DNA of 64,000 nucleotides, from the NCBI RefSeq assembly GCF_009176305.1, contig NZ_BLAJ01000004.1, forward strand, positions 558,001 to 622,000, read 5' to 3'. The notes beneath the pieces are model-generated. The model saw only the letters and a list, made by a program, of their open reading frames with translations. It searched no databases and was not told the DNA's origin. Numbering within the stretch: the first letter of the stretch is position 1; the number at the start of each line of letters is the position of its first letter. The position numbers and the translations under genes were made by a program. The stretch comes from Martinezella dioscoreae. GTDB lineage: Bacteria > Pseudomonadota > Alphaproteobacteria > Rhizobiales > Rhizobiaceae. This document shows, piece after piece, positions 33,243 through 42,004 of this stretch.

Positions 33243-34294
33243 TGGCCGGGATCACTCTCAAGGACGTCCGCAAAAGTTACGGCGGCAACGTCGACGCGAT
33301 CAAGGGCGTGTCGCTCGATATCGCCGATGGCGAACTTATCGTCCTGGTCGGGCCTTCCGGCTGCGGCAAGTCCACGCTCCTGCGCATGATCGCAGGCCTT
33401 GAAGCCATCACCTCAGGCGAAATCAACATAGGCAGTCGTATCGTCAATCGTCTGGAACCCTCGGAGCGCGACATCGCGATGGTCTTTCAGAACTATGCGC
33501 TTTATCCGCACATGACGGTGCGACAGAATTTGGCATATGGCCTGAAGAACAGGAATGTCCCAGCAGCCGAAATAGACCAGCGCATCCAATCAGCGGCACG
33601 ATCGCTTGAAATCGAACCCCTCCTTGAGCGCAGACCACGTCAACTCTCCGGCGGTCAGCGGCAACGCGTAGCGATGGGTCGTGCCATCGTGCGCGAGCCG
33701 GCGGCGTTTCTGTTCGACGAGCCGCTTTCCAATCTCGATGCCAAGCTGCGGGTGCAAATGCGTGTCGAGATCAAACGGCTGCAACGATCTCTCGCGACCA
33801 CGAGCGTCTATGTCACCCATGACCAGATGGAGGCCATGACGCTGGCCGATCGCCTGGTCGTCTTGAATGGCGGACGGATCGAGCAGGTCGGCACACCCAT
33901 CGAGCTCTATGAACGACCGGCCACGACCTTCGTTGCGACCTTCATAGGCTCGCCTTCGATGAATCTTCTGAAACCTACCGAAAACAGCACAATTGTGCTT
34001 TCGCCTGACAGCCGCCTTGGCGCCGCTGACATGACGGTCGGCGTCCGGCCCGAGGATCTTCACCTGGCCGGCGGTGCGAGCGATGCGGCTTTCAGCGCGA
34101 AAGTGCGTATCCAGGCGGTGGAGCTCGTCGGGGCGGAGAGCTATGTCTACGGCACCCTGGCGGACGGCCAAACCGTCGTCTTTCGAGTTTCGGGGCGGTC
34201 CCGGCTCGCAATGGACACAGAATGCGTGGTTACCGCTTCCGCCGAGAGCCTGCATTTCTTCGACGGTCACGGGAACCGATTAGACCGCGCATAA
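33242..34294 (+). CDS. ugpC: ABC ATP-binding protein, UgpC/MalK-like
   Basis: A 350-residue ATPase: VGPSGCGKSTLLRMIAGLE, LSGGQRQRVAMGRAIV, FLFDEPLSNLDAKLR and VYVTHDQMEAMT, followed by a regulatory TOBE domain (VGVRPEDLHLAG near residue 265). The start at 33242 (MAGITLKDV) is set by overlap with ugpE; the frame from 33134 runs inside ugpE. Besides powering import, the C-terminal domain of this class often carries regulatory contacts. Confidence 0.9.
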   Translation: MAGITLKDVRKSYGGNVDAIKGVSLDIADGELIVLVGPSGCGKSTLLRMIAGLEAITSGEINIGSRIVNRLEPSERDIAMVFQNYALYPHMTVRQNLAYGLKNRNVPAAEIDQRIQSAARSLEIEPLLERRPRQLSGGQRQRVAMGRAIVREPAAFLFDEPLSNLDAKLRVQMRVEIKRLQRSLATTSVYVTHDQMEAMTLADRLVVLNGGRIEQVGTPIELYERPATTFVATFIGSPSMNLLKPTENSTIVLSPDSRLGAADMTVGVRPEDLHLAGGASDAAFSAKVRIQAVELVGAESYVYGTLADGQTVVFRVSGRSRLAMDTECVVTASAESLHFFDGHGNRLDRA

Positions 34295-34371
34295 GCAGTT
34301 CAAATCTTGTGATGAGGCTGTCAGAGAGCGCCGTTTTGGGGATGTCTCGGCTTTCCATGTCGGGCCTCCTC

Positions 34372-34393
34372 ATTTATGACGGATTTATGACAA
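34372..34393. promoter_or_regulatory. PHO box (PhoB site) upstream of orfA-pit
   Basis: Two tandem 11-mers, ATTTATGACGG and ATTTATGACAA. On the complement these read TTGTCATAAAT and CCGTCATAAAT, close to the rhizobial PhoB consensus CTGTCAT plus four A/T-rich bases. Located 22 nt before the DUF47 start. PhoB repression of orfA-pit is known in Sinorhizobium meliloti. Confidence 0.75.
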
Positions 34394-34414
34394 CGCCTGT
34401 TTGGAGTGCGGAAA

Positions 34415-35053
34415 GTGAACTGGTTTCGTAGACTGATGCCGAGAGAAGACCGGTTTTTTGATCTTTTCTCTCGACATTCGCGCACGATCGTCAGCGCGGC
34501 GGAAGCTCTGAACGAATTGCTGGCCGGCAAAGACACGGAGCAGCACTGCCAGCGCATTGTTGAGCTCGAGAACGAGGCCGATGACATCACGCGCGAAGTT
34601 CTGCTTGCCACTCGGCGCAGTTTCATCACGCCCTTTGACCGTGGCGACATCAAGGATCTCATCATGTCAATGGACGATGCGATCGACATGATGCACAAGA
34701 CGGTCAAGACGATCCGGCTATTCGAACAGGACAGCTTTGATCCCGGTATGCAGGAAATGGGCAAGGCGATCGTCGAGGCCGCAAAACTGGTAGCCGAGGC
34801 AATCCCTCTCCTTGATCGCATGAGTGCCAACTCTTCTCGCCTCAGCGCGCTCACCGAAGAGGTCGTAAAGGTCGAAGGTCGCTCCGATGAGCTACATGAT
34901 CAAGGTCTAAAAGATCTCTTTCGCCGATATGGCGGCACCAATCCAATGGCATACATCATCGGCAGCGAGATCTTTGGTGAATTGGAGAAGGTCGTCGACC
35001 GTTTCGAGGATGTTGCCAATGAAATCAACGGCATCGTAATCGAGAACGTCTGA
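34415..35053 (+). CDS. DUF47/PhoU-like regulator of phosphate transport (OrfA)
   Basis: A 212-residue all-helical protein of the DUF47/PhoU-related family: LMPREDRFFDLFSRHSRTIV, ENEADDITREVLLATRRSF and VDRFEDVANEINGIVI are typical. It pairs with the low-affinity phosphate transporter downstream by a TGATG overlap, the orfA-pit arrangement of Sinorhizobium. The GTG at 34415 is preferred because GGAG (34403-34406) overlaps the earlier GTG at 34406. A PHO box lies just upstream. Confidence 0.88.
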   Translation: MNWFRRLMPREDRFFDLFSRHSRTIVSAAEALNELLAGKDTEQHCQRIVELENEADDITREVLLATRRSFITPFDRGDIKDLIMSMDDAIDMMHKTVKTIRLFEQDSFDPGMQEMGKAIVEAAKLVAEAIPLLDRMSANSSRLSALTEEVVKVEGRSDELHDQGLKDLFRRYGGTNPMAYIIGSEIFGELEKVVDRFEDVANEINGIVIENV

Positions 35054-36057
35054 TGGAGGCCACTCTCGCTTTCCCATTGCTGGTGGGCCTCATCGCGGTG
35101 GCATTGTTCTTCGATTTTTTGAATGGGCTGCACGACGCAGCCAACTCAATTGCCACCATCGTCTCGACCCGGGTCCTGCGACCGCAATACGCCGTGTTAT
35201 GGGCCGCATTCTTCAATTTCATCGCTTTCCTGTTCTTCGGGCTCCACGTCGCCGAAACCCTCGGCACCGGCATTATCGATCCCAACATAGTCACGCCACA
35301 GGTCATCTTCGCCGCCCTGATGGGGGCGATCATATGGAATATCGTGACTTGGGTACTGGGCATCCCATCAAGCTCGTCGCATGCTCTGGTCGGTGGCCTC
35401 GTAGGTGCCGGCGTGGCGAAGATTGGCATGGATGCCATTGTTTGGTCCGGCCTGCTTAAGACGGCCGGTGCCATCGTCATGTCGCCACTGCTTGGCTTCG
35501 TGCTCGCGCTCTTCCTCGTGCTATGCGTGACATGGATATTCGTTCGCCAGACGCCTTTCGCCGTCGACAGCACCTTCCGCGTCCTGCAATTCGTCTCCGC
35601 TTCTCTCTACTCCCTCGGCCATGGCGGAAACGACGCCCAGAAGACCATGGGCATCATCGCCGTACTGCTCTACTCCCAAGGTCATACCGGAGCGGAGTTC
35701 CACGTGCCCCTGTGGGTGGTGTTATCCTGTCAGTCCGCGATGGCGCTCGGAACACTGTTTGGCGGTTGGCGGATCGTGCACACGATGGGCTCGAAGATCA
35801 CGAGGCTCAATCCAATGCAGGGCTTTTGCGCTGAGACCGGTGGCGCCTTGACCTTGTTCGCCGCGACATGGCTTGGCATCCCGGTCTCGACGACCCATAC
35901 GATCACGGGCGCAATCGTCGGTGTCGGCGCCGCGCGGCGGATCTCGGCGGTTCGATGGGGATTGGCGAGCAATATCGTCGTCGCATGGATAATAACCCTG
36001 CCCGCGGCGGCGGCTATCTCGGCAATAGCCTACTGGATCACGAACTGGGTGGGATAA
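35053..36057 (+). CDS. pit: Low-affinity inorganic phosphate transporter
   Basis: A 334-residue Pit/PiT-family permease with about ten segments. Two signature repeats appear: FDFLNGLHDAANSIATIVSTR near the N-terminus, and SLGHGGNDAQKTMGIIA in the middle, each with the conserved GxNDAxK/N-type motif. PSSSSHALVGGL and VSTTHTITGAIVG are paired in the two halves. Moves metal-phosphate with protons and serves as the phosphate route when Pi is plentiful; PhoB is expected to repress it on starvation. Confidence 0.93.
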   Translation: MEATLAFPLLVGLIAVALFFDFLNGLHDAANSIATIVSTRVLRPQYAVLWAAFFNFIAFLFFGLHVAETLGTGIIDPNIVTPQVIFAALMGAIIWNIVTWVLGIPSSSSHALVGGLVGAGVAKIGMDAIVWSGLLKTAGAIVMSPLLGFVLALFLVLCVTWIFVRQTPFAVDSTFRVLQFVSASLYSLGHGGNDAQKTMGIIAVLLYSQGHTGAEFHVPLWVVLSCQSAMALGTLFGGWRIVHTMGSKITRLNPMQGFCAETGGALTLFAATWLGIPVSTTHTITGAIVGVGAARRISAVRWGLASNIVVAWIITLPAAAAISAIAYWITNWVG

Positions 36058-36089
36058 AGCCGCCAAGCCCTATTGCGCAACCGCGAGGT

Positions 36090-36275
36090 TCAGTCCCCTT
36101 GCCCGCCGGCATCGTCCTTGTGCTTGTTTTTCTTGGAAGACGGCTTCTCTCCCTTTTTCATGACCGGCGGGATGGCCGGCCTTTCGACCGCACCGGTCGC
36201 GCCCTCGGTCTCCTCATATTTCGCTGGTCGCGAGCGAGGGGGATCCGTCATCTCTTCATGTTTCCGCTTCTTCAT
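36090..36275 (-). CDS. Small, highly charged stress protein
   Basis: A 61-residue protein (MKKRKHEEMTDPPRSRPAKY, then KGEKPSSKKNKHKDDAGGQGD), almost entirely charged or polar and probably disordered. GGAAAGGG precedes the ATG at 36275 and a stress-type promoter lies 35 nt upstream. No family is recognised. Its composition fits an abundant stress-induced hydrophilin-like protein, which is a guess. Confidence 0.55.
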   Translation of the reverse strand: MKKRKHEEMTDPPRSRPAKYEETEGATGAVERPAIPPVMKKGEKPSSKKNKHKDDAGGQGD

Positions 36276-36307
36276 GACAGCCCTTTCCAGGTGGTCATCC
36301 GCCGGAC

Positions 36308-36334
36308 GGAACTATTCCGCGTTGAGATGGTTCC
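36308..36334. promoter_or_regulatory. Overlapping bidirectional general-stress promoters
   Basis: Plus strand: GGAAC (36308-36312), 16 nt, GGTT (36329-36332). Minus strand: GGAAC (36334-36330), 16 nt, AGTT (36313-36310), facing the 61-residue gene. No gene follows on the plus strand within 36335-36634, where I see only short frames. Confidence 0.5.
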
Positions 36335-36634
36335 CAAGCATCGTCTGGATGATCGAAAGGCTTGGCATTTCGGATCTCGAATAATGTCGTTTTTCCGACG
36401 ATATTGCTGCCCCACCTCGACGAATAATTGTGCTTAAGAAGATCTGAACCATCTACCTTCGGTCGTTCGACTGTTAACCAGCCCGCGGCGGAAGCGCTGA
36501 CACTGAGCCAGGGATGGCGTGTCGCTGGTGTCATCCCATTCGCTGGTATTCCAGATCGCCTCAAAGGAGTAGCATGCCAATCGACGCGGTCACGTTCGCG
36601 GCGTTCACTTGACGGATCGCCGCTTTATCCATCG

Positions 36635-37018
36635 TCAGCGGCTAAAGAAGGATTGAACGACGTCCACAAGACGTTTCATGTCGGTGGGCTTCCCGAGATT
36701 GAGTGCCTTGGCCAAAACATCATGCCGGGCAAGTTCCGCCGCATCGCTTGCACTGGCGAGGACGAACGGGACATCCCATGATTTTAAAAGGAAAGCGACC
36801 GGAGTAACCTTCTCGCTGCCGAGAGTGACGTCCAGAACAGCGGCATCCGGACGTTGGCTCCTCAGCAGGTCGAGGGCTTGCCCGACCGAGCTCGCCGGGC
36901 CCAGGACCTCGAATCCGCTACTGGTCAACACGCTTTCCAGCTCCAGGGCGATAAGGAACTCGTCTTCAACCACAAGAACGATCCTGCCAAGAGCCTTGTC
37001 ATTTTCAGGTTCGCTCAT
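36635..37018 (-). CDS. Single-domain response regulator
   Basis: A 127-residue receiver domain: VVEDEFLIALELE (acidic pocket), phospho-acceptor Asp in DAAVLDVTLG, and the C-terminal Lys in LNLGKPTDMKRLV. There is no output domain. The start at 37018 overlaps the stop of the kinase gene (ATGA), so the pair is translationally coupled. It probably receives phosphate from that kinase and passes it on or acts as a sink, as single-domain regulators do in general-stress circuits. Confidence 0.88.
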   Translation of the reverse strand: MSEPENDKALGRIVLVVEDEFLIALELESVLTSSGFEVLGPASSVGQALDLLRSQRPDAAVLDVTLGSEKVTPVAFLLKSWDVPFVLASASDAAELARHDVLAKALNLGKPTDMKRLVDVVQSFFSR

Positions 37019-38031
37019 GAACGTTTCCAAGGGAGCTTGATGATGGCAGTCAAACCTTTTGGATTGAAGTTAAGTTCCACCGTTCCACCAAGATGTCGGC
37101 AAGTGCCTTCGATCAGCTCGGTACCGTAGCCTCTTCTCGTCGGCGGCATGATCGCGGGGCCGCCCGTTTCGCGCCACCGGCATACGAAATAAGAGCGGCT
37201 CTCCGGCACTTCCTCCAGTGACCATTCGACATGCAAGGCACCGCTTGGGGCGGATAGCGCGCCGTACTTCAACGCATTCGTTGCCAGCTCATGGAACATC
37301 ATGCTGACTGGCACGATCTCCGAGCCCCGAATCTGCACTCTTGGCCCCTGGCAATGGAGACGATCCATTCCAGGCTCGCTGACCGATTGCCTCAGCAGGG
37401 TTTCAAAATCGGTCGTTTCATTGATGGCCGCGATCTCCTGGGCATGAAGAGTGACCTCGAGGCGTCCCAGGAAACGATCACGGTAGTCAACGGCCGTCAG
37501 ATCTTCCGCATTCATCTGCATCGCTAGCGATCGCACGACCGCGAAAAGGTTCTTCATCCGATGGCGTGTTTCCGAAATGATGAAATCCTTCTCGGCGTCG
37601 TGCCGCTGCCTTTCCGTCACATCGTCGAAGAGGACAAGGATGTTGGTGCTATTGTCATCCGGGTGCACAAGGCGGCGCGCATCGACGAGGAACGTACGCC
37701 GGCCGATAGTTGGAAAATCATGCGCGACTTCGTACCCAATGACAGCGGCTGCTTTTGGGATGACCGCGGCGATCAGCTGTCGGAGCTCGGTAACATCCCA
37801 CTGACCGTTGCCGAGATCAAAGAAACTCTCCCCCAGAATATCGTCCCGCTCGACCTCGAACGTTTTCAAGAATGCATTGTTTGCGGTCGCGACGCACAAG
37901 TTCTGATCAAGAACGACAATCGGCTGCGTCATCGTATCGACCACTCCCTGCGCCTGGACATGTCCGGTTCGCAAAAGGCGGTATAGATCTTCCAGCATCA
38001 TTCCCCTTGCTCCAGCAGATGCACCCGACAT
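37015..38031 (-). CDS. PAS-domain HWE/HisKA2-family histidine kinase
   Basis: A 338-residue soluble kinase. A PAS domain spans about residues 28-140 (DTMTQPIVVLDQNLCVATAN to VLFDDVTERQ). The phospho-acceptor is ISETRHRMKNLFAVV; the ATPase shows FHELATNALKYGALS, WRETGGP and YGTELIEG. AGGAAA lies 10 nt before the ATG at 38031; MMLEDL (38001) is an alternative. The kinase has the same ATPase landmarks as the HWE kinase at 11739. A perfect stress promoter about 280 nt upstream suggests feedback from the response itself. Confidence 0.9.
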   Translation of the reverse strand: MSGASAGARGMMLEDLYRLLRTGHVQAQGVVDTMTQPIVVLDQNLCVATANNAFLKTFEVERDDILGESFFDLGNGQWDVTELRQLIAAVIPKAAAVIGYEVAHDFPTIGRRTFLVDARRLVHPDDNSTNILVLFDDVTERQRHDAEKDFIISETRHRMKNLFAVVRSLAMQMNAEDLTAVDYRDRFLGRLEVTLHAQEIAAINETTDFETLLRQSVSEPGMDRLHCQGPRVQIRGSEIVPVSMMFHELATNALKYGALSAPSGALHVEWSLEEVPESRSYFVCRWRETGGPAIMPPTRRGYGTELIEGTCRHLGGTVELNFNPKGLTAIIKLPWKRS

Positions 38032-38705
38032 ATGTCACAGGTTTCCTAGTAAAAGTAATGGCCGCCCGAGCCTTGGCAAGACCGGCAACGAAGGCGATGC
38101 CGTCGAGGTAATTCGATCGCCTCCCCGCCTTCCTCGCTGCGCGATCCTCAATGAAGAGACATTTCGTTAGAATGCGGTGAAGCCGAAGAGGTGCACACCT
38201 TTCTAACCAGGCCCTGAAAAGCTATCAGCACATGCTAAATCCGAACAGACGACGTTCATTGCGAAGAATACTCATCCGGTTCTCGAGTGTCCCAGCGATC
38301 CTGTTTCTTTGCCAACGCTATGTCCGTAATTCAGTTCCCCGATGCTTGTCGACCTACCGGTTTGGGAACCAGTAGGCGCTCCGCACTTAGGCGGCCGGCC
38401 TCGAATGATGGAAACATGACAAGCGCTGCGGCGCGCTGAGGAGGCTGGGAGGGAGAACATTAAATCTTCGAATGGCTGGTATCGACCATCGTGCCGACGT
38501 GGGGCGTCACTGGCGGGGGCGCGACGACGCACCGAAAAGCGACCGCTGTAATCCGCACCTTCATGAGCATTGGCATGCCCGCCGGTGACCGAGGCGGAAC
38601 AGGCCGGCAAGAACGGCTTGCCGACATAAGAGAGCTGTGGCCCGATCCGGGTGCCTGCCAATGGGAACAAGCACGTCTTGGCGCGAGAAAGCGCCTGCGT
38701 TGACA
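38032..38705. other. Long non-coding region with stress promoter and hairpin
   Basis: I find no convincing gene. It contains the minus-strand stress promoter at 38314-38338 and a stem-loop at 38354-38377 (CCTAC-C-GGTT, loop TGGG, AACC-A-GTAGG). It might encode an sRNA or a long leader for the kinase gene. Confidence 0.4.
38314..38338 (-). promoter_or_regulatory. General-stress (EcfG-type) promoter
   Basis: GGAAC (38338-38334), 16 nt, CGTT (38317-38314): perfect consensus. The next minus-strand gene starts about 280 nt away. Confidence 0.55.
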
Positions 38706-40991
38706 TTAGCCAATCAGGTTATCGATGCGGATCGGAAGTTTGCGGATACGCTTGCCGGTAGCGTGGTAGACCGCACTGGTGATCGCGGCCGCCGTTCCGA
38801 CGTTGCCGAGTTCGCCAAGCCCCTTGACGCCCGCCGGGTTGACGTCCGGATCGGTCTCCGACACAAGGATGACTTTTACGTCCTGGATGTCTGCATTCAC
38901 CGGCACGAGATAGTCCTGCAGATCCCGATTGACGACGCGGGCATCGCGCAGGTCGAATTCAGTCGCTTCGTGAAGGGCCGACGAAATTCCCCAGATCATC
39001 CCGCCCATGAGCTGGCTGCGCGCCGTCCGGGTATTCATGATCCGGCCAGCTCCAAAGGCGCCGACGATCCGAGGGACGCGGATTTCCCGGGTTCTTCGAT
39101 GAACCCGGACCTCGACGAATTCAGCACCGAAGGCATATTTTACCTTCTTGCCTTGATCACCGCTCACCATTTCCAGTTTGCCCTTGTATAGGTTGGAAAC
39201 GGCTTCCTCGGAAGCAGCGTCAGGACGAAATTCGCTATATTGCTCGATGACGCCGGCTCCCAACTGCTTGAAAGCGTCCTTGAGGCCCTGCGAACTCTCG
39301 CCGATGACGAGCTTATTCTCTCTGAGCATGATCGAGTGCGGATCGCGGCCGGCGAGTGGCCCGTCATTTGATGTCACCGCCGCGCGGGCGAGCTTTTCGC
39401 GGATTTCCCCGCAGGCTTTGATGATCGCTGAAGAGACGCTGGCCGTCGTATTCGAGCCGCCGGCAACGGGCGCCGGCGGAAGCCGCGTATCGCCCATCTC
39501 GACCTCGACGGCGCTTACGTCGAGCCCCAATTGTTCCGCTGCAACCTGGGCGGCAATCGTGCGCACCCCGGTGCCGATTTCATGGGAGGCGGTCTGGACC
39601 CGTGCCCGCCCATCCTCGGTCAGGGAGACGCGAACTGCGCAAGGCGCGATATTGGTTGGATAGATCGCCGTCGCGCAGCCCATGCCGACAAGCCAGTCGC
39701 CATCCCGCATGCTGCCTACATCCGGATTGCGCTTCGACCAGCCAAATTCGCGGGCCGCCTCATCGTAGCATTCCATCAGCGAGCGGCTGGAGAAGGGGCG
39801 GCCTTCGATCGGCTCCTTCACGGCATCGTTGACGCGCCTGAACTCTACCGGATCCATGTTAAGAGCAACCGCCATCTCGTCCATCGCGCTTTCCAGTGCA
39901 TAGACATAGGGGGTCTCCGGTGGGGAACGCATATAGCTCGGCGTCGGCCTGTCCGCCTTGACCAGAAAAACCTTGGTCAGTACCGATCCATAATCATACA
40001 TGAGGCCGGTTGTCTTCGTTCCGCCGACCACATAAGGATCCGGACGGGACGTCACCTCCCAGCCCTCGTGCTTTAGAGCAGTTATCTTGCCGTCCCGCGA
40101 CGCGCCAATCTGGATATGGTGGCGCGTTTCGGCACGGTAGGTCTGCGTGGTGAACGCCTGTGGTCGGGTAACGACACACCGCACCGGCCTGCCAAGCCTG
40201 CGCGCGGCAAACGCGACGATGGCTGTTCGCGGCGTGATCGGCCCCTTCGATCCGAAGGCACCCCCGATGTAGGGACTGACCACCCTTACTTGATCAGGTT
40301 TGATCTTCAGCTGCCGCGCGATCTCGACTTTCCAGCCGTAGACATTCTGGCTCGGTTCATGAACAACGAGTTCATCCCCTCGCCAATAAGCAGTCGTGGA
40401 GAACAGTTCGATCGGATTGTGATGCTGGGTCGGCATCTCGTATTCGGCGTCGATCTTGACGTCCGCGGCAGCAAAGGCGGCGTTGAAATCGCCCGCCTTG
40501 ACGTCTTCCTTGAACTGCTTGCTCGCTTCTGCCGCAGCCACGGTTTCCGTGCCTTCCGACCCGAAGCTCGTGCTCGGTCTCTCCGCCTCGTAATCGGCGG
40601 TGATGCGCATGGCGCCTTCGCGGGCGGCCTCGATGGTCTCGGCCAAAACCAGCGCGATGATCTGGCCATCATGCCAGATCTTCGTATCGCGGAGAGGCCC
40701 GATGGAAGTCGATCCCGATGTCCCGAATTCGGGAGTTTCTAAGTCATCTCGGATGCTCTCATGGGTAATGATGTCAATTACACCTGGCACGGCCCGCGCC
40801 TGGTCCAGATGCAGCGATGTCAAGTGACCCCGCGCTACAGCACTCGTCACCAGCATCCCATGCGCGAGATTGTTGACCGGAATGTCGGCGGGATAGGATG
40901 CCTTTCCCGTCACCTTGAGGCGGGCGTCGATCCGCGGCAGTGGCTCACCCATGTTTTCCTTTGCAGGTGGTGCGGCCTCGTTCATGGTCAT
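38706..40991 (-). CDS. paoC: Aldehyde oxidoreductase molybdopterin subunit
   Basis: A 761-residue member of the xanthine dehydrogenase family. N-terminal LPRIDARLKVTGKASYPADI, the Mo-domain stretches SPYIGGAFGSKGPI and PTQHHNPIELFSTTAYW, and the catalytic Glu region GVKGLGELGNVGTAA near the C-terminus are all visible. With paoA and paoB it makes a heterotrimeric periplasmic aldehyde oxidoreductase in which the Tat leader on PaoA carries the complex out. It overlaps paoB by ATGA. Confidence 0.9.
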   Translation of the reverse strand: MTMNEAAPPAKENMGEPLPRIDARLKVTGKASYPADIPVNNLAHGMLVTSAVARGHLTSLHLDQARAVPGVIDIITHESIRDDLETPEFGTSGSTSIGPLRDTKIWHDGQIIALVLAETIEAAREGAMRITADYEAERPSTSFGSEGTETVAAAEASKQFKEDVKAGDFNAAFAAADVKIDAEYEMPTQHHNPIELFSTTAYWRGDELVVHEPSQNVYGWKVEIARQLKIKPDQVRVVSPYIGGAFGSKGPITPRTAIVAFAARRLGRPVRCVVTRPQAFTTQTYRAETRHHIQIGASRDGKITALKHEGWEVTSRPDPYVVGGTKTTGLMYDYGSVLTKVFLVKADRPTPSYMRSPPETPYVYALESAMDEMAVALNMDPVEFRRVNDAVKEPIEGRPFSSRSLMECYDEAAREFGWSKRNPDVGSMRDGDWLVGMGCATAIYPTNIAPCAVRVSLTEDGRARVQTASHEIGTGVRTIAAQVAAEQLGLDVSAVEVEMGDTRLPPAPVAGGSNTTASVSSAIIKACGEIREKLARAAVTSNDGPLAGRDPHSIMLRENKLVIGESSQGLKDAFKQLGAGVIEQYSEFRPDAASEEAVSNLYKGKLEMVSGDQGKKVKYAFGAEFVEVRVHRRTREIRVPRIVGAFGAGRIMNTRTARSQLMGGMIWGISSALHEATEFDLRDARVVNRDLQDYLVPVNADIQDVKVILVSETDPDVNPAGVKGLGELGNVGTAAAITSAVYHATGKRIRKLPIRIDNLIG

Positions 40992-42004
40992 ATCCTCATA
41001 TCCCGAACCTCGAGCAAGGCCCGTATCAATGTCTGTTTTCCAAGCTCGATCTTGAAGGCGTTATGCTCGCGCGGCCGGGCGTCCGCAAACGCGGCCTGTG
41101 CCGCGATTGAGGCGCTTTCCTCCGTGAGGGGCTTGTTCCGGAGCGCCTCCTCGGCCGCCGTGGCGCGCCAAGGAACGGTAGCCAGCCCGCCAAGACCGAT
41201 ACGCGCATCGCGCACGATATCTCCATCGAGGTTGATTGCGACGGCTATGGAAGCGAGGGCGAAGGCATAGGACTGACGGTCGCGTATCTTGAGGTAACGA
41301 GATCGTGCAGCCCAGGCCGGGACATTCACCGCGATGGCCGTAATGATCTCGCCTGGCCGCAGCGTCGTTTCGACATCCGGCCGATCGCCCGGCTGGCGAT
41401 GCAGTTCTGCAAAGCGGATACGCCGTCTGCCGGATTGGCCTGATATGTCGACGGAGGCATCGAGAGCAATCAGCGCCTGGGCAAAGTCTCCATGATAGGT
41501 CGCTATACAGGAGTCGCTAGTTCCGAGCACCGCATGCTGCCGGTTGAAGCCTTCGATGGCAGCGCAGCCGGAGCCGGGATCGCGCTTGTTGCAAGGCCAT
41601 GAAATCTCGCGGAAATATTCGCAGCGCGTCCGCTGCAGCACATTGCCGCCAAGGCTTGCCATATTGCGGATCTGTCGGCTGGCCGCGAGTTTCAGGCTTT
41701 CGGCAAGCATCGGGCATCTTCGGTTGATTTCCGGATGGTCCTCGACCTCGCTCATGCGGACCAGAGCGCCGAGACGAATATCGGGATCACCGATCTCGAT
41801 CGTCTTCAATGATCGATCCTCGATGCAGTTGATATCCACCAGACGCGACGGCCGATTGACGCCGAGCCGCATGTAGTCGGACATGTTCGTGCCACCGGCG
41901 ATGAACTGTGACGGCGCGGCGGTTGGAGGAGTTTCCTTTGCTTCGCTCGCCTCCGCGATGGCCCTGCCGACATCACGAGCAGTTTGATAACTGAAAGGTA
42001 GCAT
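40988..42004 (-). CDS. paoB: Aldehyde oxidoreductase FAD subunit
   Basis: A 338-residue FAD-binding subunit: FIAGGTNMSDYMRLGVNRPSRLVDI is the pyrophosphate-binding signature. The four-Cys cluster region reads CEYFREISWPCNKRDPGSGCAAIEG and is typical of PaoB, which binds a [4Fe-4S] centre. ATG at 42004 overlaps the paoA stop (TGATG); the frame to 42070 runs inside paoA. It transfers electrons between the Fe-S and Mo subunits. Confidence 0.9.
   Translation of the reverse strand: MLPFSYQTARDVGRAIAEASEAKETPPTAAPSQFIAGGTNMSDYMRLGVNRPSRLVDINCIEDRSLKTIEIGDPDIRLGALVRMSEVEDHPEINRRCPMLAESLKLAASRQIRNMASLGGNVLQRTRCEYFREISWPCNKRDPGSGCAAIEGFNRQHAVLGTSDSCIATYHGDFAQALIALDASVDISGQSGRRRIRFAELHRQPGDRPDVETTLRPGEIITAIAVNVPAWAARSRYLKIRDRQSYAFALASIAVAINLDGDIVRDARIGLGGLATVPWRATAAEEALRNKPLTEESASIAAQAAFADARPREHNAFKIELGKQTLIRALLEVRDMRI

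Noticed and set aside
38272..38706. A 144-codon minus frame
   Set aside because: No ribosome site, low-complexity Ser/Arg/Gly composition, and it covers a promoter and a hairpin.
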